Origin: Candidatus Binatia bacterium | Lineage (GTDB): Bacteria; Desulfobacterota; Binatia; UBA9968; JAJDTQ01 | Reading direction: 5' to 3' | Length of the DNA: 52,703 nucleotides | Assembly (NCBI GenBank): GCA_022823055.1 | Contig: JAJDXX010000161.1 | Location: forward strand, 1-52,703 | Part shown: positions 45,684-52,703 of the stretch, piece after piece | Layout: every line of letters begins with the position of its first letter | How positions within the stretch are numbered: the stretch's first letter is position 1 | Translations under genes and position numbers: made by a program | The notes under the pieces: model-generated | What the model was told of the DNA's origin: nothing | Databases searched by the model: none | Seen by the model: the letters and a program-made list of their open reading frames with translations, nothing else

Positions 45684-46289
45684 ATGGCCGATCGAGTGAC
45701 CCTGGAGGTGTTCTCCGACTTCGTCTGACCGTGGTGCTATCTCAGTACCGGGCGTATTGAGAAACTCAGGCACAATTTCGATCTCGACGTCGTCTACACC
45801 CAGTTTCCGTTGCATCCCGAAACCCCGACCGAGGGCAAGCCGCGCAACATGAGCGGACCCAGCCGGGTGGATGCCATGCTCGCGCGCGAGGGCCTGCCGT
45901 TCACTGAACGGAAGTTCAGCTACAACAGCCGGCTGGCCCAGGAACTGGCGAAATGGGCCAAGCGCGAGGGCCGGGAAGACGCCTTCAACGACGCGGTGTT
46001 CCGCGCCTACTTCGTCGATGCGGTGAACATCGGGGAGCCGGATGTCCTGCTCGGACTGGCGGAAGAGGCGGGACTGCCGGTGGAGGAAGCACGCCGGGTC
46101 TTGTCCGACCGTCCCTTCGAGCAGGAGGTCAACGACGACTGGCAGCGCTGCCATTCCCTGGGCGTGCGCGCGGTGCCGACCTACCTCTCGGAGGGCTTGG
46201 CCATCGTCGGCGCGGAGCCGTACGACCGGTTGGAGCAGCTCGTCACCGAGGCCGGCGCCACCCGGTTGACGGATCCCGTGGACGCTTGA
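45684..46289 (+). CDS. DsbA-family (FrnE/2-hydroxychromene isomerase-like) protein with in-frame UGA read as selenocysteine
   Basis: Read through UGA 45726-45728, the frame gives a 201-residue thioredoxin-fold protein. EVFSDFV is followed by U15-PWCYLST, where the DsbA family has the redox C-P-W-C; Cys18 is the second thiol. Family landmarks continue in frame: VYTQFPLHPETP, the RVDAM and NVD helices and the cis-proline block GVRAVPTYL near residue 165. There is no frameshift or other stop. ATG 45684 has AGAGGAG 6 bp upstream. An SECIS-like hairpin follows the UGA. Alternative: a nonsense pseudogene; but one isolated change exactly at the catalytic Cys argues for Sec. Confidence 0.85.
45726..45762 (+). 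promoter_or_regulatory. UGA codon with bacterial SECIS-like hairpin
   Basis: UGA at 45726-45728 is followed after 11 bases by TCTCAGTAC (45740-45748), loop CGGGC (45749-45753) and GTATTGAGA (45754-45762). All nine positions pair (one is G-T). The apical loop starts 20 bases after the UGA and has G as its second base, matching the published pattern for bacterial SECIS elements of a stem-loop 16-37 nt downstream with a guanine in the first two loop bases. The hairpin lies inside the coding region, as in bacteria. Confidence 0.75.
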
Positions 46290-46385
46290 CCCGCGGGCGC
46301 TCCGGCAGCGTACAACGGGTCGGACCTTGGAGTCATCGTCGCAACTGGTCGATATTGTTGAGTTAATCTGCTTGGCGGACAACCC

Positions 46386-47303
46386 GTGTCATCCGGCATT
46401 CCACAAGTCGACTTCGGCCCGTTCCTCGGCGGTGACGCGGCGGCGCGCCGCCGGGTCACGGAAGAGATCCGCGCGGCCTGCGGCGAGTATGGCTTTCTCA
46501 ACGTCGCCAACCTACCGCTGCCCACCGGGCTCATCCAGCTCGTCTCCGCCAAGGCCAAGGAATTCTTCGCCTTGCCCGCGGAGGTCAAGGAAGCCATCGG
46601 CCGGTCCGACCTGGACGTCATCTCGGGCTACGTCGGCGTTGCGGTGGAACACCTCGATACGCAACAGCCGGGGGACCTCAAGGAATCCTTCAGCCTGAAC
46701 CAGGCCAGCCTGGCGCTCCTGGACCGCTGGCACATTCCGGTGGCCGGTTTCCGCGAGACGGTGCTGGAACTCCACGAGGCCGCCGCCCGCGCCTGCGCGG
46801 CACTGGTTCGCGCCATGGCGCTCTCCCTGGGCGCGCCCGAGGACTTCTTCGAGGACAAGCACGCGCCTCATGCCAGCACCGCGCGTTTCTTCCACTACCC
46901 GCCACTGACGCACCCGCCCGGAGACGGGCAATTGCGCGCCGGGAGCCACACGGACTACGGCACCGTCACCCTGGTCTTCCAAGACGAGGTGGAAGGCCTG
47001 GAGGCGCTGGTGGACGGCCGGTGGATGACCGTCCCGGTGGTGCCCGGCACCGTCACGGTCAACGTGGCGGACCTGTTGTCGCGGTGGAGCAACGGCATCT
47101 ACCGTTCGGTGCAGCATCGGGTGGCCTTGCCGAGCGCCAACGCGGAACGCTCCCGGTACTCCAACGTATTCTTCTACAACCCCAACAGCGCGGCGACCGT
47201 CCGGTGCCTCGACTCCTGCTGCGACGCCGAGCGGCCCACGCGGTATCCGCCCATCGCTGCCGGGGAGTTTCTCAGGCAGCGGCGCGCCGCGCAGTATCAG
47301 TGA
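46386..47303 (+). CDS. 2-oxoglutarate/Fe(II) dioxygenase of the isopenicillin N synthase family
   Basis: The 305-residue protein is an iron(II) oxygenase with the 2-His-1-Asp facial triad His188, Asp190 (SHTDYG) and His244 (SVQHRV), and the co-substrate motif R257-x-S259 (RYS). The N-terminal PQVDFGPFLGGD segment is the family DIOX_N start. It hydroxylates or oxidises a small organic molecule using 2-oxoglutarate. GTG 46386 is the only good start, with a GGCGGA upstream site. The substrate is unknown. Confidence 0.88.
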   Translation: MSSGIPQVDFGPFLGGDAAARRRVTEEIRAACGEYGFLNVANLPLPTGLIQLVSAKAKEFFALPAEVKEAIGRSDLDVISGYVGVAVEHLDTQQPGDLKESFSLNQASLALLDRWHIPVAGFRETVLELHEAAARACAALVRAMALSLGAPEDFFEDKHAPHASTARFFHYPPLTHPPGDGQLRAGSHTDYGTVTLVFQDEVEGLEALVDGRWMTVPVVPGTVTVNVADLLSRWSNGIYRSVQHRVALPSANAERSRYSNVFFYNPNSAATVRCLDSCCDAERPTRYPPIAAGEFLRQRRAAQYQ

Positions 47304-47387
47304 AACCGCACATCGACTCCGATCGGTAGCAGCACGGACACGGCGGGTTCGAGACCCTCCGCAATAACTCGTCTCCCGACGACGAGT

Positions 47388-48227
47388 TCAGCGGCTCTGA
47401 CCGCGAGATGCCAGGTTGCGCTCCAGGAACCCTAGCAGAACCGGCGCCACCGTGACGTTGGGCTCCTGATCGACGCGGCGGCGGTCGGGCTCGCCGGGAA
47501 GGTAGGTGAACCAGGAGTGGCCGGCGTCCGGGACGAACAAGGTCTCGACCTCGGCGCCGGCGGCGCGCAACGCCGCGATGAAGCGCTCGGACTGGTTGTG
47601 GTGGACGATGGGGTCCTGCTCGCCGTGGATGATGAGATAGGGGACCCCGTGCGGCACCCCTTGGGCCTCGACTCCTTGGAGGGGTGAGAACCGGCGGTAG
47701 TCTTCCGGAGCCTCGGCGGGCGTGCGACCCATGAGCCTGCCCACCGGGTCGTCCTTGCGCTTTTGGGTCACCTCCCACCAGTCCGGCAAGTCGTAGATGC
47801 CGTAGACCCCCACCACGGCCCGCAAATGCGGCGTGACCCAGTCCTCCAGAGAAAGCAGCGCCGCCATGTGCCCGCCCGCGGAGTCACCTACGAACCCCAA
47901 CCGCGTGGGGTCCACGCGCAGCCCGGTGGCCTCGCCGATCAGCCAGCGCAGGGCCCGCCGGATGTCCTCGTGCACGCCGGGCCACGACGGCGAGATGTTC
48001 TTCGACAGCCGGTAATCCACCGCCACCAAGGCATAGCCGCGGGCCGCCAGCCACGGCCCCCACTCCTGGTACTGGCGGTGGCTGCCGTGGGCCCAGGCGC
48101 CGCCATGAAAGCACAGCAGCGCCGGATGCGGCCCCGGACCGGCGGGCAGATACACGTCGTTGCCCAGATTGCCGTCGGGGCCGCCCCCGTACGGAACGTC
48201 GCGCCGGGTCTCTACCTGTGCGCTCAT
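47388..48227 (-). CDS. Alpha/beta hydrolase, HSL-type esterase/lipase
   Basis: The 279-residue protein has the hormone-sensitive-lipase-type oxyanion motif HGGAW (41-45) and nucleophile Ser116 in GDSAGG. Asp is in HGEQDP and His in DAGHSWF near the C-terminus. It should hydrolyse a short-chain ester. ATG 48227 is the natural start. It lies 36 bp after the dehalogenase-like gene on the same strand, so the two probably form an operon. Confidence 0.9.
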   Translation of the reverse strand: MSAQVETRRDVPYGGGPDGNLGNDVYLPAGPGPHPALLCFHGGAWAHGSHRQYQEWGPWLAARGYALVAVDYRLSKNISPSWPGVHEDIRRALRWLIGEATGLRVDPTRLGFVGDSAGGHMAALLSLEDWVTPHLRAVVGVYGIYDLPDWWEVTQKRKDDPVGRLMGRTPAEAPEDYRRFSPLQGVEAQGVPHGVPYLIIHGEQDPIVHHNQSERFIAALRAAGAEVETLFVPDAGHSWFTYLPGEPDRRRVDQEPNVTVAPVLLGFLERNLASRGQSR

Positions 48228-48263
48228 GGCTCGTACCCTCGAAATGCAACCGGACCGACCGGC

Positions 48264-49136
48264 CTATCCGGCCGACAGGAAACGGCGAACGGCTTCGGCA
48301 CAAGCCTCCGGCGCTTCCTCGGCGATGAAGTGGCCGCAGTCCAAGGCGGCCTCGGACACGTCATCGGCCCATCTCTCCCAAACCGGGGAAAGCGGTTTGG
48401 GCCTGCGCGGCGACCCGCGTACCACCAGGACCGGGCATCCGAGCTTCCTTCCCGCCTGCCGGTCTTGCCGGTCGTGCTCAAAGTCGATCGTCGCGCCCGC
48501 CCGGTAGTCTTCCACCATGGCCTGCCGCACGCTGGGTATTCGGAACGCCGCCTTGTACGCTTCGACCGCCGACGGGTCCAGCACACCAGGCCGTCCCGCC
48601 CACCGATCCAGCAGGTGCATGATGAAGAAATCCGGGTCCGCGCCGATCATGCGTTCCGGCAAGGGCGCGGGTTGAGCCAGGAAGGACCAATGGTATCTCC
48701 GAATGGAGACCGCCATGTCCGTGGCCTCCCAGGAGTCCAGCGTCGGAACGGTGTCCAGGCTCACGAAATGGCTGACCCGCTCGGGAGAATCGAGCGCCAG
48801 CCGGTAGCCGACCCTGGCACCACGGTCGTGCGCGACGACGCCGAACCGGTCATGACCAAGCTCCGCCATGAGGTGCACCATGTCCCTGGCCATCTCACGC
48901 TTGGAGTAGTGGATGTGCTCGGGATCGGGCTCGGGTCCCCGACTCGCTCCGTAGCCGCGGAGATCGGGGATGACCAACGTGAACGCGTCCATCAGCAACG
49001 GCGCCAGACGGTGCCATTGAACATGGGTTTGCGGGAAACCATGCAACAGCAACAGGGGGTCGCCCTGACCGCCGGCGCGGCAATGGATCGTGGCGTTCCC
49101 GCAGTCGATATCGTGTGTGGCGAATCCGTCGAACAT
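48264..49136 (-). CDS. Alpha/beta hydrolase, probable fluoroacetate dehalogenase
   Basis: The 290-residue protein has an aspartate-nucleophile active site. Visible residues are Asp104 (AHDRGAR), Arg105, Arg108, Asp128, His149-Trp150, Trp179, Tyr211 and His269. These match Asp110, Arg111, Arg114, Asp134, His155, Trp156, Trp185, Tyr219 and His280 of characterised fluoroacetate dehalogenases, including the halide-binding His-Trp-Tyr trio. Such enzymes cleave the C-F bond of fluoroacetate. ATG 49136 has a GAGG site. It precedes the esterase gene. A different substrate is possible as the fold is common. Confidence 0.85.
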   Translation of the reverse strand: MFDGFATHDIDCGNATIHCRAGGQGDPLLLLHGFPQTHVQWHRLAPLLMDAFTLVIPDLRGYGASRGPEPDPEHIHYSKREMARDMVHLMAELGHDRFGVVAHDRGARVGYRLALDSPERVSHFVSLDTVPTLDSWEATDMAVSIRRYHWSFLAQPAPLPERMIGADPDFFIMHLLDRWAGRPGVLDPSAVEAYKAAFRIPSVRQAMVEDYRAGATIDFEHDRQDRQAGRKLGCPVLVVRGSPRRPKPLSPVWERWADDVSEAALDCGHFIAEEAPEACAEAVRRFLSAG

Positions 49137-49396
49137 CGTCGTGCCTCGCAAGAGTCCGTTGCCAGAAAGGGGCTGAAAATGCAAAACCCTTCACGCGGAC
49201 GCCCTGCAGCCGGTGGGGCTTCAGACCCATTTCCTCGCCTCCGCTCGAAGCCGAGTTGCCATTGGAAACAGACCGGAACTTGAATCTCGTGACCCGGTGC
49301 AGTATCTTCACGACCGAGGATTCCGGCCGGACTTGGTGCCCAAGACGATGGGGCAAGAAGCCTCAGGTATTCGATGAACAACGGGGTCGGCGTGTG

Positions 49397-50107
49397 ATGG
49401 CAACCACCAGCCTTGAATGGATGAATGTGACATATGACGCGGAGTTCGCCTCCCCGGCATTTGATTTACCGACGAACAACACCAGCGTACTCAGCGCCAT
49501 CTACGAGACGTTCCTTCCTCAGTTTCGAATCAATTCGCGTGACATGGATGTGACGGGAGGTAACGTGCTTTCGGATGTTCACGTCCGCGCCTCCCTTTTT
49601 AACGGAAACGGCAGCATAGACATCTCGGCAGACAAGATGTCTCTCGTTTTCAACAACTTGAGGACGGAAAATGAACTTTTAACCTGTCAACGTTGTGTAT
49701 TGCTGGGTGAAGAGGTGTTGAACAAGTCGTTGCCAGCCGTGCGTATCGGCATGGTGGCAATCAAGCCGACTCTTTTCCTGGAGCTGGACGGAGAGGACAA
49801 AGACATTGGAGACCACCTAGCGCAGTTGTCGGCGCCAAGTATTCAGTTGGATCTTGATGAATTCGGCAGTGCCGTTCAGTATCCTGGCCTGAACGTCGAG
49901 GTCAGCAACCCACAAGAAAGATGGGATGCACTCTTTCATGCATTTCGAGACCGAATGAAGCCATCGTCCTTGATCCTTAACTGCCAAGCGATTTATCAGG
50001 AAGACGGGGCGGTGCGGGGCCTTGGGAACCGCGTCGACCACCTCAAACGGCTGCTAAGGGCCTTTTTCGACAGCGCGGAACTGGAGTTGGAGGGCTTAAC
50101 GGGATGA
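49397..50107 (+). CDS. Unknown protein, first gene of a RES/ParS-type island
   Basis: The 236-residue product is not recognised. It has no signal peptide or membrane segment and shows mixed alpha/beta character: a beta-rich first half (VHVRASLFNGNGSIDISADKMSLVF) and helical C-terminal part (RWDALFHAFRDRM, VDHLKRLLRAFFDSAELEL). Base composition is AT-richer than its neighbours, which suggests transfer. Its stop overlaps the next gene's start (ATGA), so it is translated with the RES toxin-antitoxin pair. ATG 49397 is used; the start is uncertain and no ribosome site is clear. Confidence 0.7.
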   Translation: MATTSLEWMNVTYDAEFASPAFDLPTNNTSVLSAIYETFLPQFRINSRDMDVTGGNVLSDVHVRASLFNGNGSIDISADKMSLVFNNLRTENELLTCQRCVLLGEEVLNKSLPAVRIGMVAIKPTLFLELDGEDKDIGDHLAQLSAPSIQLDLDEFGSAVQYPGLNVEVSNPQERWDALFHAFRDRMKPSSLILNCQAIYQEDGAVRGLGNRVDHLKRLLRAFFDSAELELEGLTG

Positions 50108-50745
50108 GCTTGGGATTGACCACTCTTGAAGGTCTGGGCCAACGTCCACCTAAGGCTCCATTGGCCGCAGAAGAGCTGCTCAATCGCGGAACGCCCAAAG
50201 TGGGGCCACGTGACGAATTGGCAAACTCGGACATCTGGTGGGGGCACGTCCGTACGGAACCCCGGCATCCGCAACGCTTCCGTCAGTCGGAACAACCGCG
50301 GCCGCCCACGAGCGTGGATCAGTTTACCGCCGTTACGCCCAGGCCATCTGTCACTCCTGACACAGGCTCGGCAAGGTCTCCGTACCGTGCCAGACTTACC
50401 GGGCCGGTGAAGTTCGTGAACCAGCTTCTGGCCGCATGGGATTTGGAAACAGACTCAGCCTGTGTCCTCTTGGGATTCGAATCCTCTGAATCTGCCGTTG
50501 TCAATGCTATCCTGGATGGCTATGCGCCCCTCCAAGGCAGAGATGTAAGGGATCGGATTGCCTACCTTTTTCGCATTAGGGTCTTGTTGTCGAACCTTTT
50601 CAGAAACAAGTCCGTTGAGAACGAGTGGCTGAGAGAGCCCCGCGACATCTTGAAGGGGAAAGCCCCCATGGATCTCCTGCTGGAAGGCTCCATGGAGAAT
50701 CTCCTTCTGGTCAGAGAATTCGTTGAACTGTCAACGGGTAGATGA
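50104..50745 (+). CDS. MbcA/ParS/Xre-type antitoxin toxin-binding protein
   Basis: The 213-residue protein has a disordered proline-rich N-terminal half (residues 1-100). Its C-terminal half resembles the MbcA/ParS toxin-binding domain: AWDLETDSACVLLGF, RDRIAYLFRIRVLLSNLF, NEWLREPRDILKGKAPMDLL. The usual HTH at the N-terminus is missing, so it may not bind DNA itself. It overlaps both neighbours by 4 bp. It likely holds the RES-domain toxin inactive. Assignment is from motif recognition. Confidence 0.75.
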   Translation: MSLGLTTLEGLGQRPPKAPLAAEELLNRGTPKVGPRDELANSDIWWGHVRTEPRHPQRFRQSEQPRPPTSVDQFTAVTPRPSVTPDTGSARSPYRARLTGPVKFVNQLLAAWDLETDSACVLLGFESSESAVVNAILDGYAPLQGRDVRDRIAYLFRIRVLLSNLFRNKSVENEWLREPRDILKGKAPMDLLLEGSMENLLLVREFVELSTGR

Positions 50746-51395
50746 CACTGCTGGATTCGATCGCAGAAAAAACGCTACGGGCAGATGTTTTCCGAATGGC
50801 AGGCCAGTGGCAGGCCACGGAGTTTCTCCGTGTAGCGGGCTTCGATGACGAGAGCGTCCGAGAGATGCTTCAGCTCCTGTCCTCCAGCGGTATTTCCGAT
50901 ACGCCCCAAGACCTGCTCGACGATCCTTTCAGACCGAAAACTCAACTCCGGAAGGCCGGATATCGAACGCGATTCTCCGATGGGTCTTTCCCCGTATTTT
51001 ACAGTTCTCTGGAGCCGGTGACGGCTGAGGCGGAGGTGAAGTACTGGTTCATACACAACGTGGCAGGACCGGCCAAACCTCGCGTCGCTTACTATTCTCG
51101 ATTCTCATGTCGATTCGACGGCTCTGTCAAGGACATCCGGCCAGCTCTTGTAGATTGGCCCGACCTGACCCACGACAATGACTACAGCCTCTGCAACAGA
51201 GTGGGTGCGGAGGCGACGACCTCAGGTCTTGACGGATTGATGACACCATCCGCCCGGAGGGCCGGTGGTACCAATATTCCGGTATTCACCCAACGCGCTC
51301 TGAGCAATCCCGTCATCCATGGCCTCGTCGCACTAACTCTTGACCCTTCAAGTGGAGCGGTGGATGTCAAGGAAGCTGCCTCCAAGGGTACTTGA
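50742..51395 (+). CDS. RES-domain toxin (NAD-degrading type)
   Basis: The 217-residue protein carries RES-domain landmarks: RTRFSDGSFPVFYSSLEP (Arg, Tyr), EAEVKYWF (Glu) and the C-terminal LMTPSARRAGGTNIPVFTQ block with its serine. RES proteins of the ParT/MbcT/Res group consume NAD+ or modify targets to stop growth. It overlaps the antitoxin-type gene by 4 bp. The final CDS of the island ends just before the isocitrate dehydrogenase gene, after which base composition returns to GC-rich. Confidence 0.75.
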   Translation: MTLLDSIAEKTLRADVFRMAGQWQATEFLRVAGFDDESVREMLQLLSSSGISDTPQDLLDDPFRPKTQLRKAGYRTRFSDGSFPVFYSSLEPVTAEAEVKYWFIHNVAGPAKPRVAYYSRFSCRFDGSVKDIRPALVDWPDLTHDNDYSLCNRVGAEATTSGLDGLMTPSARRAGGTNIPVFTQRALSNPVIHGLVALTLDPSSGAVDVKEAASKGT

Positions 51396-51478
51396 GTCAT
51401 GATTTCTGCCATATTGACAAACTTTGGACGTTGTATCGGACGGACGACAACCCTGCGACCAAGTTAACGTTTGCAACC

Positions 51479-52513
51479 ATGAAGACACATTCTGCGGTAC
51501 TCATCCCCGGGGATGGTATCGGTCCCGAAATCACGGCGGCGGTGCGGCGCGTCCTGGATGCGGCCGGCGCTCCCGTCGAGTGGGTCGAATGCAAGGCCGG
51601 CGTGGCGGCCCTGGAACACGGTTCGGACGTGCTTCCGGAGTCCACCGTCGAGGCCATCGAGCACCATGGGGTCGCTCTCAAGGGACCGTGCACCACTCCG
51701 GTGGGCGAGGGTTTCACCTCGGTCAATGTCCAACTGCGACAACGCCTGAACCTGTACGCCGCCGTGCGCCCGGTGCGCTCGCTGGCGGGCGCCAAGACCC
51801 GGTTCGACGACGTGGACCTCATCATCGTGCGCGAGAACACCGAGGGTCTCTACAGCGGCGTCGAGAACCGGGTCACCGATGACGTGGTGATGAGCATGAA
51901 GGTGGCCACCAAGAGCGCCAGCCTGCGCATCGCCCACTGGGCGTTCCGCTTCGCCACCCGGCGCCAGCGACGCAAGATCACGGTCTTCCACAAGGCCAAC
52001 ATCATGAAGGTCACGGACGGCCTGTTCCTGCAGTGCGCCCGCCGCATCCACCAGCACGAGTACCCGAACATCGAGTACGAGGAGAACATCATCGACGCGG
52101 GCTGCATGAAGCTGGTGCAGGACCCGGGCCGCTTCGACGTGCTGTTGCTGGAGAACCTCTACGGCGACGTCATCAGCGACCTGTGCGCGGGTCTCGTGGG
52201 CGGACTCGGCGTGGTGCCCGGGGCCAATTTCGGCGACGACCGGGCGGTATTCGAGGCGGTGCACGGCTCCGCCCCGGACATCGCGGGAACCGGCGTGGCC
52301 AATCCGCTGGCGATGCTGATGTCCGCGGTGATGATGCTCAACCACCTGGCGGACACGCGCGAGGACGAAGGCTGCCGCCAAGTCGCCGAGCGCATCAAGG
52401 CCGCCTACGACCTGGCCCTCGACGAGGACTGCAAGACCCGTGACCTGGGCGGGGACCTCGGCACCGAGGCCTTCGCGGATGCGGTGATCGAGCGACTGGC
52501 GGACTCGCACTGA
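51479..52513 (+). CDS. NAD-type isocitrate/isopropylmalate-family dehydrogenase
   Basis: The 344-residue protein is a beta-decarboxylating dehydrogenase. It has the GDGIGPEITA start (residues 11-20), substrate segment TSVNVQLRQRLNLYAAVRP, ENTEGLYSGVEN, the metal-binding ENLYGDVISDL aspartates, and VHGSAPDIAGTGVANP (cofactor loop). It is closest in pattern to NAD-dependent isocitrate dehydrogenases of the eukaryotic-like type. ATG 51479 is used; there is no clear ribosome site. Confidence 0.88.
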   Translation: MKTHSAVLIPGDGIGPEITAAVRRVLDAAGAPVEWVECKAGVAALEHGSDVLPESTVEAIEHHGVALKGPCTTPVGEGFTSVNVQLRQRLNLYAAVRPVRSLAGAKTRFDDVDLIIVRENTEGLYSGVENRVTDDVVMSMKVATKSASLRIAHWAFRFATRRQRRKITVFHKANIMKVTDGLFLQCARRIHQHEYPNIEYEENIIDAGCMKLVQDPGRFDVLLLENLYGDVISDLCAGLVGGLGVVPGANFGDDRAVFEAVHGSAPDIAGTGVANPLAMLMSAVMMLNHLADTREDEGCRQVAERIKAAYDLALDEDCKTRDLGGDLGTEAFADAVIERLADSH

Positions 52514-52547
52514 TACCGGCGTGCGTGCCGTCCCTGCCCCTGCCCCT

Positions 52548-52703
52548 GGATTCCCGCTTCCCAGGCTGTGTCAAAACTCTGCTCAGACACGCAATGGCAC
52601 CAACCCCCAAAATCGTCATTCCCGCGGAAGCGGGAATCCATGGGTTGGGAGGGGCCAAATGGCCATTCTCCGCCGCACCACCCCTGGATTCCCGCTTCCG
52701 CGG
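52548..52703. repeat. Palindromic repeat element, copy 2 (runs off the window)
   Basis: The element contains ATTCCCGC/GCGGGAAT arms at 52618-52637 with loop GGAA, exactly as at 91-110. TGGATTCCCGCTTC recurs at its two edges. CAGGCTGTGTCAAAA at 52562-52576 is the exact reverse complement of 238-252. The last bases again begin a hairpin, so another copy probably continues beyond the window. Confidence 0.75.

Noticed and set aside
45726..45728. The UGA as a simple nonsense mutation making the DsbA-family gene a pseudogene
   Set aside because: It replaces precisely the catalytic cysteine, the rest of the frame is intact with conserved motifs, and a SECIS-like hairpin follows. A pseudogene remains possible, but less likely.

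Overview
KIND OF ORGANISM. This is GC-rich, gene-dense bacterial chromosome. Genes have short gaps, clear AGGAGG-type ribosome sites and many 4-23 bp overlaps. There are no phage structural genes, transposases, rRNA, tRNA or CRISPR. The content is dominated by catabolic oxidoreductases, CoA chemistry and solute uptake (TRAP-TAXI, tripartite tricarboxylate, two branched-chain amino acid ABC sets). That, plus a selenocysteine-type UGA gene, would fit a metabolically versatile proteobacterium-like or 'delta/Tectomicrobia-like' lineage. The taxonomic guess is inference only. Copies of one hairpin repeat family lie near both ends, so the window may be a whole assembly contig that broke at repeats. 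LAYOUT. 1-409 is repeat-rich and has no gene. 410-5278 holds a TPP-dependent E1 alpha/beta pair, a creatininase-family amidohydrolase, a nucleotidyltransferase/ribbon-helix-helix toxin-antitoxin-like pair and a zinc alcohol dehydrogenase. 5523-10410 (+) is a catabolic run: cupin, Asp/Glu-racemase-fold protein, ABM-fold protein, class III CoA-transferase, AbrB-type membrane protein and alpha/beta hydrolase. 10407-14485 (-) holds a molybdopterin hydroxylase large subunit, a BNR-repeat protein and an isochorismatase-like hydrolase. 14727-17626 (+) is a TRAP-TAXI transporter. 17724-26627 is mixed metabolism: PLP decarboxylase, MBL hydrolase, DHDPS-like aldolase, ornithine cyclodeaminase homologue, hendecad coiled-coil protein, quinone oxidoreductase, cyclase, ABM protein and citrate synthase. 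26741-35320 (-) is a long transport operon with two complete liv permease/ATPase sets behind a single binding protein. It is divergent from a FadR-type regulator (35491-36261) across a perfect palindrome that overlaps a -35 box. 36312-39008 is TctC-TctA; TctB is displaced to 43012-43527 behind a biotin-dependent-type carboxyltransferase. 39034-42357 encodes an EndoQ nuclease fused to a UvrD helicase. 45239-49136 holds an orphan HigA, a DsbA-family gene with an in-frame UGA, an IPNS-like oxygenase and two alpha/beta hydrolases, one carrying a fluoroacetate-dehalogenase active site. 49397-51395 is a visibly AT-richer three-gene RES-toxin/antitoxin island. 51479-52513 is an NAD-type isocitrate dehydrogenase. 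HOW IT WORKS TOGETHER. Most of the window looks like uptake of organic and amino acids (TRAP, Tct, Liv) feeding decarboxylation, CoA transfer, hydrolysis and TCA-type steps. The most distinctive items are: (1) a probable unannotated selenoprotein with a U-P-W-C redox motif and a SECIS-like hairpin at 45684-46289; (2) the EndoQ-UvrD fusion at 39034-42357; (3) the three-gene ParS/RES cassette at 49397-51395; and (4) a probable defluorinating dehalogenase at 48264-49136.
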